Below, piece after piece: positions 23,721-35,065 of a stretch of 64,000 nt of DNA. Origin of the DNA: Gnetum montanum. Lineage: Eukaryota; Streptophyta; Gnetopsida; Gnetales; Gnetaceae. A program made the position numbers and the translations under genes. Position 1 is the stretch's first letter; each line of letters starts with the position of its first letter. A model generated the notes under the pieces. That model was not told the DNA's origin, did not search any database, and saw nothing but the letters and a program-made list of their open reading frames with translations. The DNA lies in contig MNCI01003975.1 in assembly GCA_015680685.1 (NCBI GenBank), positions 832,317 through 896,316 on the forward strand, read 5' to 3'.

Positions 23721-25740
23721 TACTCAAATGAAAAGATTCTTACCATGAGATATCCCACATATAATAATCTTTAAATATAAAATGTTAGTAGTTAAATATA
23801 TAGAAACAAATCAAAACCATAAATGGTGGAGAAATGTAACCAATTCATGTTGAGTTGATAATTCTCAAATGTCAATTCCAAAAACCCTAATGGATTTTAG
23901 TTGTGTTTTTTTCTTCTTTAATCTTTATTCTTTAGGTCTAAGATATGTTTTAATGTCAAAACTTCACATTTAGGATCCTAACAGTTGAAATGATCCTTTT
24001 CTTCATATGCTCTTTTTAGTACCATTTCTACCTATGCATGTATGGAATGTTGTGATCCCTAATGCAAGTCGCAATGAAAGTCACAATACCCATATAGTTT
24101 TTAAAAAATTCCTTGAGATCCAAGAAAACATGGTTAAAATTTTATCCTCTAGCATACAAGTTGTGGGAGGAGGAATCAAGTTTGAAAAGCCTAAAATGAA
24201 ATAAAAATCCTATATATTCATCTCAAAAGTTCAACAAAAATTAACAAAATTTGATATAGATTGAAACAAAATAAAAATCATAATGGCATCTCCTCAAATT
24301 AGCAAAAATACAAATCCAAATCCAAATTTAAAAAATATACATTACAAAAATTCATATATTCAAACATAAGCCATAAAATGACAATGTGCGTTAACCTCAC
24401 AAATCCAAAACCTAGAATGAGTAGATGAAATTGCTATTAATCAAAATCCTTGAGAGGCTGATATCTTCTAAAAAGGCTCTAATCTTAAGCAAAGGTAAAA
24501 TATCACATTACAAGAAATCTCCTCTTGGAAAGTGTGAGTTTAAATCATGCTTCAACATAAGAGATATGATTTCAAATCACACTTCTTATGAATATTTAAG
24601 AGGTTTAAGGTATGATCATGCTTTTTATGGTATATAGTCAAAGTAATTTTTGCTCCTTTTATATTTGGTAATGATTAAAAGTAAAAATAAACAATACAAA
24701 ATAAATGAGGCATGAGCAATTCACACCTTTTATGAGACATGAACTCACACCTCTTATATTTTATATTTTAATAAAACTATAAGAGGCATGAGGTGTTGCA
24801 CTCCTTATAAATCTTTATTATTTTAAAAAATAACTTCCTCTTGCACTGTTGGATGCACAAAGTAATAATTTTTAAGACCACATGATGCACACAAGTTCAT
24901 TGTTTGTAATTCGATTGTTGTAGATTGACATAAGTTAGTGGAAGGAAAGAACAACTTCCAGTAAAGCTTATAGCTTATTTTGCATTGCAAAACATCATTG
25001 GTGGTGTGCCTACATTGTTTTTTCATATTTATTTATTATGTTTCAAGTTGTTATGTCTCACTTTGGTTTTTCTACGAAGTCAATGAACATGGTGTTGCAT
25101 ATGCACCAAGGATTTCAAGTGCCCACCTATGACATTGTTACATGAAACTGTCATTCATTTTGACATTCTTCTTAGGTCCATTAAGCCACCTTGATTCTTT
25201 AGGTTTGTGTTTTTTGTATTTTGAATTTATTTAAATGAGATGAAATTTGTAGATCGGATTTTAAAAATCCAAAGAGATGAATTTGCCAATATGAATTAGT
25301 TTGATTCTTGCAGATTGACACAAAGCAGTGGAAAGAAAAAACTTAGATAAATCTTAGCTTGTTTTGCATCATAACGCTATAAGAAAATTTTGGCACAAAA
25401 TCATTGAAATGTGGAAATAAACCAAAAATTGGCATCCAGCCATTGATGCTCTTGTTTGGATTGTGCGAATGTGTTTCAGAGGGTGTTTTGAATTCTTTTG
25501 TCACACTAATAGTCAACAACAATGATATATGTAGACTTTAAGTGTTTGTGATAGGGATCAAAAACTATAACACTACCATGAGTTTTATATATTTTGGTGT
25601 CTATTTGTTCTCCCATCAGAACATTTTATAGGTTAGAAAATCAGTTACTATGAATTAACTTTTGGTTTAAATGGAAAATATGAGACCATTGTTGTGAAAA
25701 CCATTACAACAAATTTAGTTGGTTTCAACTTTGAAATTTT
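23721..25740. other. AT-rich interval with a local duplication
   Basis: No gene recognised. A segment around 24915-24985 (AGATTGACATAAGTTAGTGG) recurs at 25305-25375 (AGATTGACACAAAGCAGTGG), about 390 bp apart, so part of this stretch is an old tandem duplication. Much of the right end may be the copia element's downstream LTR, but I could not delimit it. Confidence 0.4.
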
Positions 25741-25742
25741 TT

Positions 25743-25915
25743 TTATCATGCATAAATGGTTACATTGAAATCATTTGTTTTCCATAACATGTAAATGGTT
25801 ATATTGAAAATTTCCATAATGTTTAAATGGTTACATTGAAACTTTCAATAATGCATAAATAGTTATATTGAAATCGTTTGTTTTCCATAATGTGTAAATG
25901 GTTATATTCTTGCAC
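25743..25915. repeat. Tandem repeat of about five 30-40 bp units
   Basis: Units begin near 25748, 25788, 25819, 25851 and 25890, with the core AAATGGTTACATTGAAA and an optional TCATTTGTTTTCCATA extension. It lies about 310 bp beyond the end of the copia pol gene, where the 3' LTR would be expected, so it may be a U3 repeat. That placement is inference. Confidence 0.7.
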
Positions 25916-26224
25916 TTGGTCTTCATATTTAACCTAATATCCATCAAACCCAACTTTTAAGAAATAAATACATGAATCATGGTAATAGTTCCTCTAAATA
26001 TGAGTATTATCTTCCATGTATTATTTCTCAAACTTAATTTCTTATATGGTAACTAAACTTTATGAATAAAACCACTGTTTATTCAAGGTCTTGCCATATG
26101 TGAATTTTCTCTAATAACTGCATGTGCAAACTAAATATGAGAAAACATCACAACTAAATAAGAGTTTCATTAAGACTATAAAATTGTATGTACAAAGAAA
26201 TTACATTATGAAATCAAGTCCCAT

Positions 26225-29200
26225 CTAAACTACATGATCCTTAAATGACTTTGGTGGTATTCCTTTTATCAAAGGATTAGCTATCATCAATTCAGTGCTT
26301 ATAATGACCACTTTCTTTTTCTTAATATGTTCCCTTATGGCTAAGTACTTTATGTCAACATGTTTACTTTGATTTCCACTCTTATTATTCTTAGCCATAC
26401 AAACAGTAGTTGAATTGTCACAAAATATTTTTAATGGCCTAGATATAGAATTTACAATTCTAAAGCATGACATGAAACTCTTCAACCATACACCATGTGA
26501 AGTAGCCTCAAAACAAGAAATAAACTCTATATCCATTGTGGAAGTAGCAATCAAAGTTTACTTTCCACTCCTCCAGGATACAACTACTCTAGCCAACATA
26601 GAAACATAACTAGATGTTGATCAACAAAGTTTGAATTGGAGTGGCCAATCACCTCTAGATTGTCAGTTCATCTATACATAAACATGTAATCTTTTGTACC
26701 TTGAAGTTATGTCATCATCATCTTTGTAGCCCTCCAGTGGTCAATGCTTGAATTACTTTGATATCTACCCAAGATTCCCATAGCAAATGCAATGTTAGGT
26801 CTTATGCACACCTAAGCATACATTAGGCTTCCAACAGTTGAAGCATATGGAATGTTTCTCATTTTCCTTTTCTCTAAATCATTCTTGGGGCACTAGTTCA
26901 AATTGAACTTGTCACCCTTCATAATCTTTCATCCAAAACCTCTCTAATGCTTTATTGATATAGGTTCCCTATGATAGTCCTAGAATACATCTAGATCTAT
27001 CCCTATGGATCTTAATGCCAATGATAAAAGATGCCTCACCCATATCCTTCATGTCAAAGTTCTTAGAGGGAAATTGTTTCACCTCATATAGAAATTCATT
27101 ATCATTGGCTGCAAGAAGGATATCATCCACATATAGGACAAGGAAACATATTTTGCTCCCATTGACCTTCTGGTATATACATTGATCCATGATGTTTTCT
27201 TCAAAACCAAATGAAGCAAGGACATCATGGAATTTTAAATACCAGTAATGGGAGGCCTGTGTTAATCTATATATGGATTTCTTGAGCTTGGATATCAATT
27301 GCTCATCACCACTAGAGGAAATTCCTTCAGGTTGTTTCATATAAATCTCTTCCTTTAGATCACCATTAAGGAATGTTGTTTTCACATCCATATGATGTAA
27401 TTTGAATTCAAAATGGGCAACCAATGCCATAATCACACAAAGGGAGTCCTTGATAGATACAAGAGAAAAGGTCTCTATGTAATATATTTCCTCTCTCTGA
27501 GTGAACTCTTTAGTAACAAGTCTTGCTTTATATCTTTTAATGTTGCCTAATGTGTCTTTTGTTGTCTTGAAGATCCATTTACATCCAATGGCTTTTACAC
27601 CATCAGGAAACTTGAAAATATCCCAAACTCCATTAAATGACATAGAGTTCATCTCATCTTTCATGCATCATATCAAAAGTCAGATTGGTTACAAATCATG
27701 GCTTGTAAAAACATTTGGATCATTTTTGACTCCTATGTTGTAGTCAGACTCTTATAGATACACTATATAGTCACTAGGAATCATTGATCAAATTACTCTA
27801 GTAGATCTCCTTAATGTTGGTTCATGATTCTCCTGAGGAGCATGTTGTTTGAAAACCTATTCAATAGGTTTTGGTATCTGTTATTTAGCTAGATCTACTA
27901 CTTCTTGATCAATAGTCTATGAAACTTCAATGATTGGTTGTTGTTCATCATGTGTTTGTGCTCTATCCATGTTGTGTACAATAATTAGTCTATCACTTGA
28001 AGTATAGGGTTGAGTGTTTGCATGATCTTTTTTAGGAATAGTGTTCTAGGATTGATTGCTCCCACTAATCAAGTCATTCTCAAGAAATTTAGAATTTCTT
28101 GATTCCACAAACCTAGTAGTATGTGATGGACAATAAAATCTATATCCCTTAGATTGTTTGGCATATGCAACAAAATACTGACTTATGGTCCTTGGATCTA
28201 GCTTCTTTTCTTGTGGATCATAGACTCTTACTTTAGACAAGCATCTCCAAATGCATATATGTCACAAACTCAATTTCCAACCTTTGCATAATTCAAATGG
28301 TATCTTTGAGATAACCTTGGTTGGAGCTTAGTTTAATATATACACAACTATCTTGAGAGCTTTAGTTCACAAGGACTTAAGAAGCTTGGAGTTACTAAGC
28401 ATACTTTGCATCATGTCCAATAATGTTTGGTTTCTTCTCTCTACCACACCATTTTGGTTTAGAGAACTAGGCATAGTGTATTGGGCAACAATCCCATTCT
28501 CTTGAAGAAACATAGCAAATGTACTAGACACTTGTCCATCATCAATGTATCTACCATAGTAGTCACCACCTCCATTAGACCTCACTATCTTTATTTGATT
28601 ACTACATTGTTTCTCTACTTCAGCCTTAAACACCTTAAAGGCATCTAAAGCTTCATTCTCGTTATGAAGTATGTAGAGATACATATATCGTGAGTAATCA
28701 TTAATAAAAGTAATGAAATACTTTTGACCACACACATCCATATCTAAACTACAAATATATTTATGTATGATCTCTAATATGTCTAAACTTCTCTTGGCAT
28801 CTTTCTTTGACATATTGATCTTCTTTACCTTAATGAAATCCACACAAGTGTAAAAATCTATAAAATCTAGGGTACTAAGTACTTTATCATTTACTAATCT
28901 CTTTATTTTCTCAATAGAGATATGTCCTAATATATGTTTCCACAACATAGAGGATTCTTCATTCATAACACATCTCTTAATGCTAGCACTATCATGAACA
29001 TTCATAGAAGTATAACAAGTTTTATTTTGTAAACTAATTTTGAAAAGACCATATGTCAATGTACCATTTCCAATAAGTTTAGATCTATAATATAAATTAA
29101 ATATAGTGTCTCAAAAATTAAAGGAAAATTTCAATGATACAAGCCTTCAAATAGAAATTAAATTCCTCAAAAAATTTGGAATATAAAATGTCTTTTCCAA

Positions 29201-29240
29201 CTCTAAAATAGAGCCACTACTTAAAACTGCATGTTTTGAC
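26225..29240 (-). pseudogene. pol: Copia Pol relic (integrase, RT, RNase H)
   Basis: Reads from right to left. Pre-integrase segment LWKHILGHISIEKIKRLV (about 28940). Integrase core with FITFINDYSRYMYLY, VRSNGGGDY and NGVVERRNQTLLDMM. Post-integrase segment with AYAKQSKGYRFY (28046-28240). A hinge with LRRSTRV near 27805-27830. Reverse transcriptase 26969-27664 with NGVWDIFKFP, CKWIFKTTKD, HHMDVKTTFLNGDL and an intact YVDD (about 27130). RNase H 26225-26554 with IFCDNSTTVCMAKN and SKHVDIKYLAIREHI. The enzymes would copy element RNA to DNA and insert it. Stops and frameshifts separate the blocks; non-functional. Confidence 0.9.
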
Positions 29241-29243
29241 TGC

Positions 29244-30160
29244 CTACACATGTAAGCATATCTTGTTGCCTAAATAGATGTAAAACTCACTTCCCACTGG
29301 CTTCCTTAGGTTTTGCACCCCTTGCAAGGAATTAGTAACATGGATTGCAGAATCGATGTCAATCCACCATGTGTTATGACCAACATCAACAATATTAGAT
29401 TCAAAATAAACAAGTGAGAATTGAATACCTTTCTTCTCTAGCCATTTTTGATATTTAGGATAATCCTTCTTTACATGCCCTTTATTCTTGTAGAAAAAAC
29501 ATCTAGATTCCTTCTTAATGTTAGCTTGTGTAGGCAATTTGCCCGTATCCTTATTCTTGGCTTACCCCTTATTCTTTCCTTGTGTAGCTAGATGCACACT
29601 CTTGCCCACTTCCATAGCAAGTCTACCCTCTTCTTGTACATACATGGTTATTAGTTTATTGATTGACCATTTTCCCCTATTTTTGTTATACTACTATGGG
29701 AGTGTGTTCAAGATGTAATGCACAAGGAAAGAGTCTCACATCTCAACATCAAGTTTTTTTAGTTGAGTTGCTATATCCCTTGTTTGCATGATGTGCTCAT
29801 AGACACCATGAATTCCAGTGAGCTTCATCCATGAAAATTTCATTACTAAGGTGCTAGCCAAAGCTTTGTCTGATGACTGAAATTTTTAATCAATTGCCTT
29901 CATCAAAGCTTGCACATTGTCACACTATTTCAATGAATCATGCATACTAGCCAAGATATTTGTCTTTATGAACATGACACAGAGGTGATTAGATCGCTCT
30001 CATTTTTCATAATGATCAACATCATCAAGTTGGCTAGCTTCTGTATGGTAGGTGGTTCATCCTTACGGATAGCATAGTCAATGTTCGTCCATCCTAAATG
30101 AAGGAGAATTCTCTACTTCTACACCTTATAATTATCACCCTTTAACTCAAGAATGTCACA
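29244..30160 (-). pseudogene. gag: Copia Gag relic with damaged zinc knuckle
   Basis: The gag part (UBN2-like) shows HGVYEHIMQTRDIATQLKKL near 29790-29850 and VQEEGRLAMEVGKS near 29600-29645. The knuckle at about 29470-29510 reads CFFYKNKGHVKKDY; the second and third Cys of the usual C-x2-C-x4-H-x4-C are both Tyr, each one G-to-A change away from Cys. Further left comes a protease-like WWIDIDSAIHVTN, in which the catalytic D-S/T-G is not preserved. Frames are broken by stops. Confidence 0.8.
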
Positions 30161-31077
30161 TTTAAAATTGGAGTAGTTCACAGGTTGTATTATTGCATAA
30201 AATAAAACATGCTTATGTCACTAAATTTGAGGTTAAAATACTATATGACATGTTTACCAATGTAAATCATGCATAAAATATGAATCGAATGACATAAAAA
30301 TTGCATATGGACTAAATTTTTAATTCAAACAAATTCATATATCCTTATGATGAAATGATTAAATTATATCCCTTTCTTAATCCTTGTGGGTAAATTATGA
30401 AAAATAATTTAATACATGATCCTAATTAATCATATTAAATATAATAAAAATTATAGTGGGATAAAATCTATTATATTACATATGATTAATCACAATTTAA
30501 TGTTAAGTTATCATATGTGATCCAAAACCTCTTAATATATAATTTTGCATAATTAAAGATGCTATGGCTACTCTAAAATTATACAAAATTATATATATCA
30601 CTAGTCATTTATTTTTATGTAGAAAAACTATTTTTCTTAATGCATATACCAATATGTCACTTTATAGATATATACAAAAATAAATTATGCATAAAATTAA
30701 TTGTTTCTAAAATAAATTACCAAATTCTAACATTCCTTAAGAAATATAACATTAAAATAAACATAATTTTATTTTAGAAATATTAATCAATAAGCAACTT
30801 TATGCATTTCTAAATGAATTACCAAAATTTTAGAGTCCATAAAAATTTTGGTAATGTTAATCACCAAAAAATATTTTAGAAATGAAAAAAAAACTTAATT
30901 TGAAGGAATTTAATAAATTCTAGCATAAATTAATTTTTTAAATTTTATCTAATCTAAATGAAAAAACTTGAAATTTCACAAAATTGCAAAAAAAATTTAT
31001 TTTACATGATTCCAAAAAAAAAATATTGAAAATTATACAAAATATTTTTGATATTTTTTTGAAAAAATATTATTGAT
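30161..31077. other. Very AT-rich DNA between copia relic and LTR
   Basis: No gene seen. It should contain the upstream LTR of the copia element if that still exists, but I found no matching pair and no primer binding site. It ends exactly where the truncated Athila-like LTR begins. Confidence 0.4.
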
Positions 31078-31478
31078 GGAAAGTAAAGTGCATTATGAGT
31101 AAAATGCTGAAAATAAACTATGTGGTAGTCCAATTAGTCTTGATTTTATTGCCACCATGTAGAAGTGTCCAAGTACATCATACACTTAAATAAAATTCTA
31201 TACAATCAACTCAATCCATGTCACAGGGACTTAGAGGAAAATTTGACTAAGTCATATAGGAGAAAATTGTAAGAGTCTAGCTAGTAGAATGACCAAAGGT
31301 GCGATAAACATGATAGGTGATTCATATTTATAAGCATTTATTGCAATTGCGACATTGTATTTGCGACATAGCATCCTAGTCTATGATATAGCAGATGCGA
31401 TGTAGTAGCTGTGATATTGTAGATGCGATATCGTAGATATGATATCTAGATGATTTGCGAAATTTTCATGATTCATCA
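31078..31478 (-). mobile_element. Truncated 3' LTR of the Athila-like element
   Basis: On the minus strand starts TGATGAATCATG. Has decayed GATATC-type cores (about 31383-31450) and TATAAATA at 31325-31332, and matches 49525-49932. The downstream half is missing; the match stops at 31078. Directly upstream on its strand lies GTGAGGGTA (31479-31487), the likely polypurine tract. Confidence 0.85.
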
Positions 31479-31487
31479 TACCCTCAC

Positions 31488-33499
31488 AACTTACCAAAAA
31501 ATTGTCCTTGATTTGTACAACATGGACAAAGTTCATCACAAAAATTGTGGGGTGAAAAGGACTAGAATGATTGACATGACAAGTATGAATGTTGCATTAC
31601 AAAATTTATTTGAGTGAATGTGTTATAAATTGACAAAAAGGCTAGACAAACATAAAATTTTATAAAATTACAAAATTTTTCAAAAATATACTAATGATGA
31701 ATCTTCATATTGGGTTGTTATGTTGGCACTTCCCTTTTTATGCAGAACCTTTGAAGGATGGATTGAATTGTTTCCTCATTGATCCATGTATTTTTAGGCA
31801 GCAAACATGTGATGGTTTAGCTTGAATTTGTGTTTATACTATTGTCCATGAGCATGTTCTTCTTTATTCTCTTCTTGGCCTCTTTTCCTTATCTTGCACA
31901 AGACCTTCAACCTTAGGCATTCATATAGACATTATCTATAATCACAAAAGGATCAATGTTAGTTTTGATAATTTTTTCTTTATGATTAAAACCTTTTCAA
32001 ATTCATGGTTAGCTTAAAATTGAAAAAATTTAACATTTAAGCTTAATCTGATTGTGAAATAACATTTCTAAGGCTTTGGGATAACTAAAATCATTAAGTT
32101 ATTAAGTCATTTTATTAATTTTACTATTAGTTGCTATAATCTTTAAAACTAGGGAAGTTATGAAATTGTCAAAAATCACATCCTTAGCCGCCATGATAAA
32201 TGAGCTTACCACCATAGGACCACCACAACCATATGGAAACATCACTACTTAACAAAAGAAACAAATAATTAGTTTTGATTAATTAATTACTTAAACATTA
32301 AAATTTGAGAAAACTTGGCCATTGTTTAGAGAGGTTCCTTTAGGCATGGGTAACATATCTTTCCAACCCGATAGCCTATGCTAATCCTAGCAAAGAAATA
32401 CTTTCAAACATGGGCAACAAGTTTTTTTAGTCACATAATAAGACTAGTCTAAGAAACCTTTAGGGTTCTTGAAAGTAGCCTATGTTTAAGAATGGGTAAC
32501 ATGTCTTTCTAATGCTACCCCAGGAATCAATTTAATTTTGTGAATTAATTAATTGATGTTTGTGTTTCCTTACCAAAGGACTACCTTTAGACATGGACAA
32601 CATGTATTTCCAGTGACATGGAAAGGTAGCACTTATTGAGAATACACTTCCATTAAAATTAAAACATGAGGAATGACATAAACATACAAAGTAGTAAAAC
32701 CTATAGAGGATGTGCAAAGAATCAACAAGTCTTGTTGATGTCACTCCCTTTTCCATTTTCCTTGGTCCTTTTCCTTTTTTTTAAGGCACAATGATCATGA
32801 GTTAATTTTAGTTTTATGTGAGAAGAATCATATTTCTTTCATGGTAAAGACCTATTATTTCTAGACATTGGAGAGATGGATGATGTGGTCTTGCTACTTT
32901 ACATAATTACTTATCGAATCTTCTTGATAGCATATGATAAAAACCTAGTACATGGTATTGATTTTTGCAGCATGACCAATAATATTATTGACAAAAACAT
33001 TATAAACATCCACAAAATCTTAAAGGAATTGACTACAAAAAATATAAAATTATAAACAAAGAAAAGAAAAATAACAAAAATGGAAAACATATTAAGAGTT
33101 AGAAAATTTTGAAGAAATAGGAAAATGTTAAAAATAGAAAAATGATAAAATTTGTAAAACAAAAAGTGAAAAATTTGATTCTCGCAAGGTGTCAACTTAG
33201 ATGATTATCTTTCCCATGACTGAGTTGGAGGGAGGAGATCTTTAAAATGGAATGAGCTTGATCTTACATTAAGGTGTTGTTAGTCCTAGTTGCTTGAAAT
33301 TTCTTGAAGGGTTTGACTTGTTTCATTTTGTTTAGTATGTGCTTAGTTGGGTTTATTATGTGGTACATCTTCATGGCCTTGGAAGGAAAGGTTGAATGTA
33401 CAATGTAAGGTCATTCTTACAATGTTTGAAACTTAGTTTGTTGAGGCACCTGCATGGGATCCTAATAGAGAACCTTGTCTTTTGGCTGAAGTTTAACTC
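31488..33499 (-). other. Post-integrase region of the Athila-like element
   Basis: Some Athila elements carry an envelope-like ORF here. I found no convincing one: open frames at 32532-32756 and 32911-33195 are short, the latter a Phe-rich frame in AT-rich DNA. A motif like CTTTAGACATGGGTAACATGTCTTTCC recurs at least four times between 32335 and 32620 on the plus strand, at irregular 80-100 bp steps. Confidence 0.5.
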
Positions 33500-34373
33500 T
33501 TTGTATTCAGAAATCATGTTGCTACTTATTGTATGTCTTATGCACTTCGTGCATCATAAGGGCTACCATTCTATTTTCATTTAGCATGTTGAGTATCATC
33601 AATCTTTGTTTTTGTTCTAGATGGATGTCTAGGTCAAAGTTACACACAGTTATGAGTGTACGAAGTTTTGTTTGAATGAGAAGTTTAGGTAACTTTTTGT
33701 ACACTAACTCATAGGGAGAGTAAACTATATGGAGTTTCCATGTTAAGTGATAGATCCATAGGGCATTGTTAAGTGTGGTGATCCAATCATTCCTATACCT
33801 ACTAATGGTTCTTGTGAAAATTCTTGTGATCTCTCAAATAGTAACTTCAGCATAACTATTGGCTCGGAGATGATATGGAGTTATAAGTTTATGTTCCACC
33901 TCTAGGTGTTACACCAACTTACAGAATGTGGAGCTAGTGAAATGGGTTCCATTATTAGAAATTAATATCCTAGTCACAGTAAGCCTATTTGCTACTAGTT
34001 GTTAAAAGTATCTAGCTACAGTGGAAGAAGAACAGTTAGCTACAGCTATAGATGTGGCCAATTTTGTATAATAGTTAACAATAATAATAATGTGGGACTT
34101 GCCATTGGACATGGAATTGATGGGTCTTATGAAGTTAATTCCTGAAAGATCAAAAGGATTTAGCCATTGAATTCATTGTTAGGATTCTTCCATCCTAGTT
34201 ATCATTCCTCTGTCTTATTGACAACACTCGCATGAATCAACGAAATGATAGACATCGTAGAAAACTATTAGGAAAAATTATTTGGCCATCATGATTTTAA
34301 TGGTCATTCTCCTTCCTATGTAGTGGCCCCCACAGGGATCTTCATGAGTATCCCTAAGAATTCAGAGTTGATT
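33500..34373 (-). pseudogene. Athila-like integrase relic
   Basis: Integrase inserts the retrotransposon DNA into the genome. From right to left: the zinc-binding region with HEDPCGGHYIGRR and CECCQ (about 34210-34345), the core with PFDLSGINFI and VNYYTKLA, ISNNGTHFTS in place of the usual D-containing SDxGTHF motif, PYHLRANSYAEV, DWITTLNNALWIY and SPYELVY, and a C-terminal part NFDLDIHLEQKQRL...NENRMVAL (33522-33704). The order and wording fit Athila/Tat-type integrases. Several stops. Its upstream neighbour in the element, RNase H, is 9.6 kb away because of the chromovirus insertion. Confidence 0.85.
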
Positions 34374-34378
34374 GTTAT
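34374..34378. repeat. Target site duplication of the chromovirus, left copy
   Basis: GTTAT directly next to the LTR at 34379; the identical GTTAT is at 43971-43975 directly next to the other LTR. Confidence 0.9.
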
Positions 34379-34883
34379 TGTGACATCTCGTTCTCAGATG
34401 TTGTAAAAATACGAACGTCTAATTTATTATATTCATCATGGATAATATATTGGAAATATTATAAACACTTAAATAATGAATTAATTAGCAAATAAATAAT
34501 TGATACTAAAGAATTAAGTAAGGAAAAATGGAAAAATTATATTAATGGAAGAGAGTACTGTAACGCCCTTTTGGGTTGTCTTCTTATGCCACTTAAGCCT
34601 TAGGGGCAATTTGGCACTGCCACCATGGTTAGGCTATCCTGCTAAAGGGCTAATCAGTCCCTTTTTTCCTCACTTCACCAAAATCCCATTACTTGTGTCT
34701 CTAGGCTCCACAACTCCATGCCCAGCACAACCTCTAATCTTGGCCTTAAATGACATAGGTCAAACCCTTTCCCAAGGGATACATGAATAGTCATAACTCC
34801 TCATAACGAGGTGCCCCTTCATTAGAAGGTTAATTACATTTTTTACAATTGTTTCCACCCTTAGCAAGGGATAGGACATTACA
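34379..34883 (-). mobile_element. Chromovirus 3' LTR
   Basis: On the minus strand starts TGTAATGTCC and ends GATGTCACA. Aligns over its whole length with 43467-43970. It is preceded on its strand by a purine tract AAGGGGG (34889-34895). Confidence 0.92.
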
Positions 34884-35065
34884 ATATATCCCCCTTAAGC
34901 ATTTAGCTCATCCTCGAGCGCTTCCTCAATATCCAGTTACTCAATGGCTGCTTCATTGTTATGCTCTTTGGCTTCAGTTCCCTTATTTTCCTCATTATCA
35001 TCTATACAAATAAAAGATCAAAATTTATAAACATAATTTATTACATCCATAATAAATTCAACCTA

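Larger units (their letters stand above)
26217..30160 (-). mobile_element. Ty1/copia retrotransposon relic
   Basis: Minus-strand gag, protease, integrase, reverse transcriptase and RNase H remains in the Ty1/copia order (integrase before reverse transcriptase). LTRs were not identified. There is a purine-rich GATGGGAC-type stretch directly after the pol stop (about 26217-26226 on the minus strand) that may be the polypurine tract. The interval 30160-31077 separates it from the truncated Athila-like LTR. Confidence 0.9.

Noticed and set aside
31078-31478. Could be an independent solo LTR
   Set aside because: Position, strand and a polypurine-like tract next to it fit the 3' LTR of the Athila-like element whose integrase lies upstream; its other half is missing, so it cannot be tested by target duplication.
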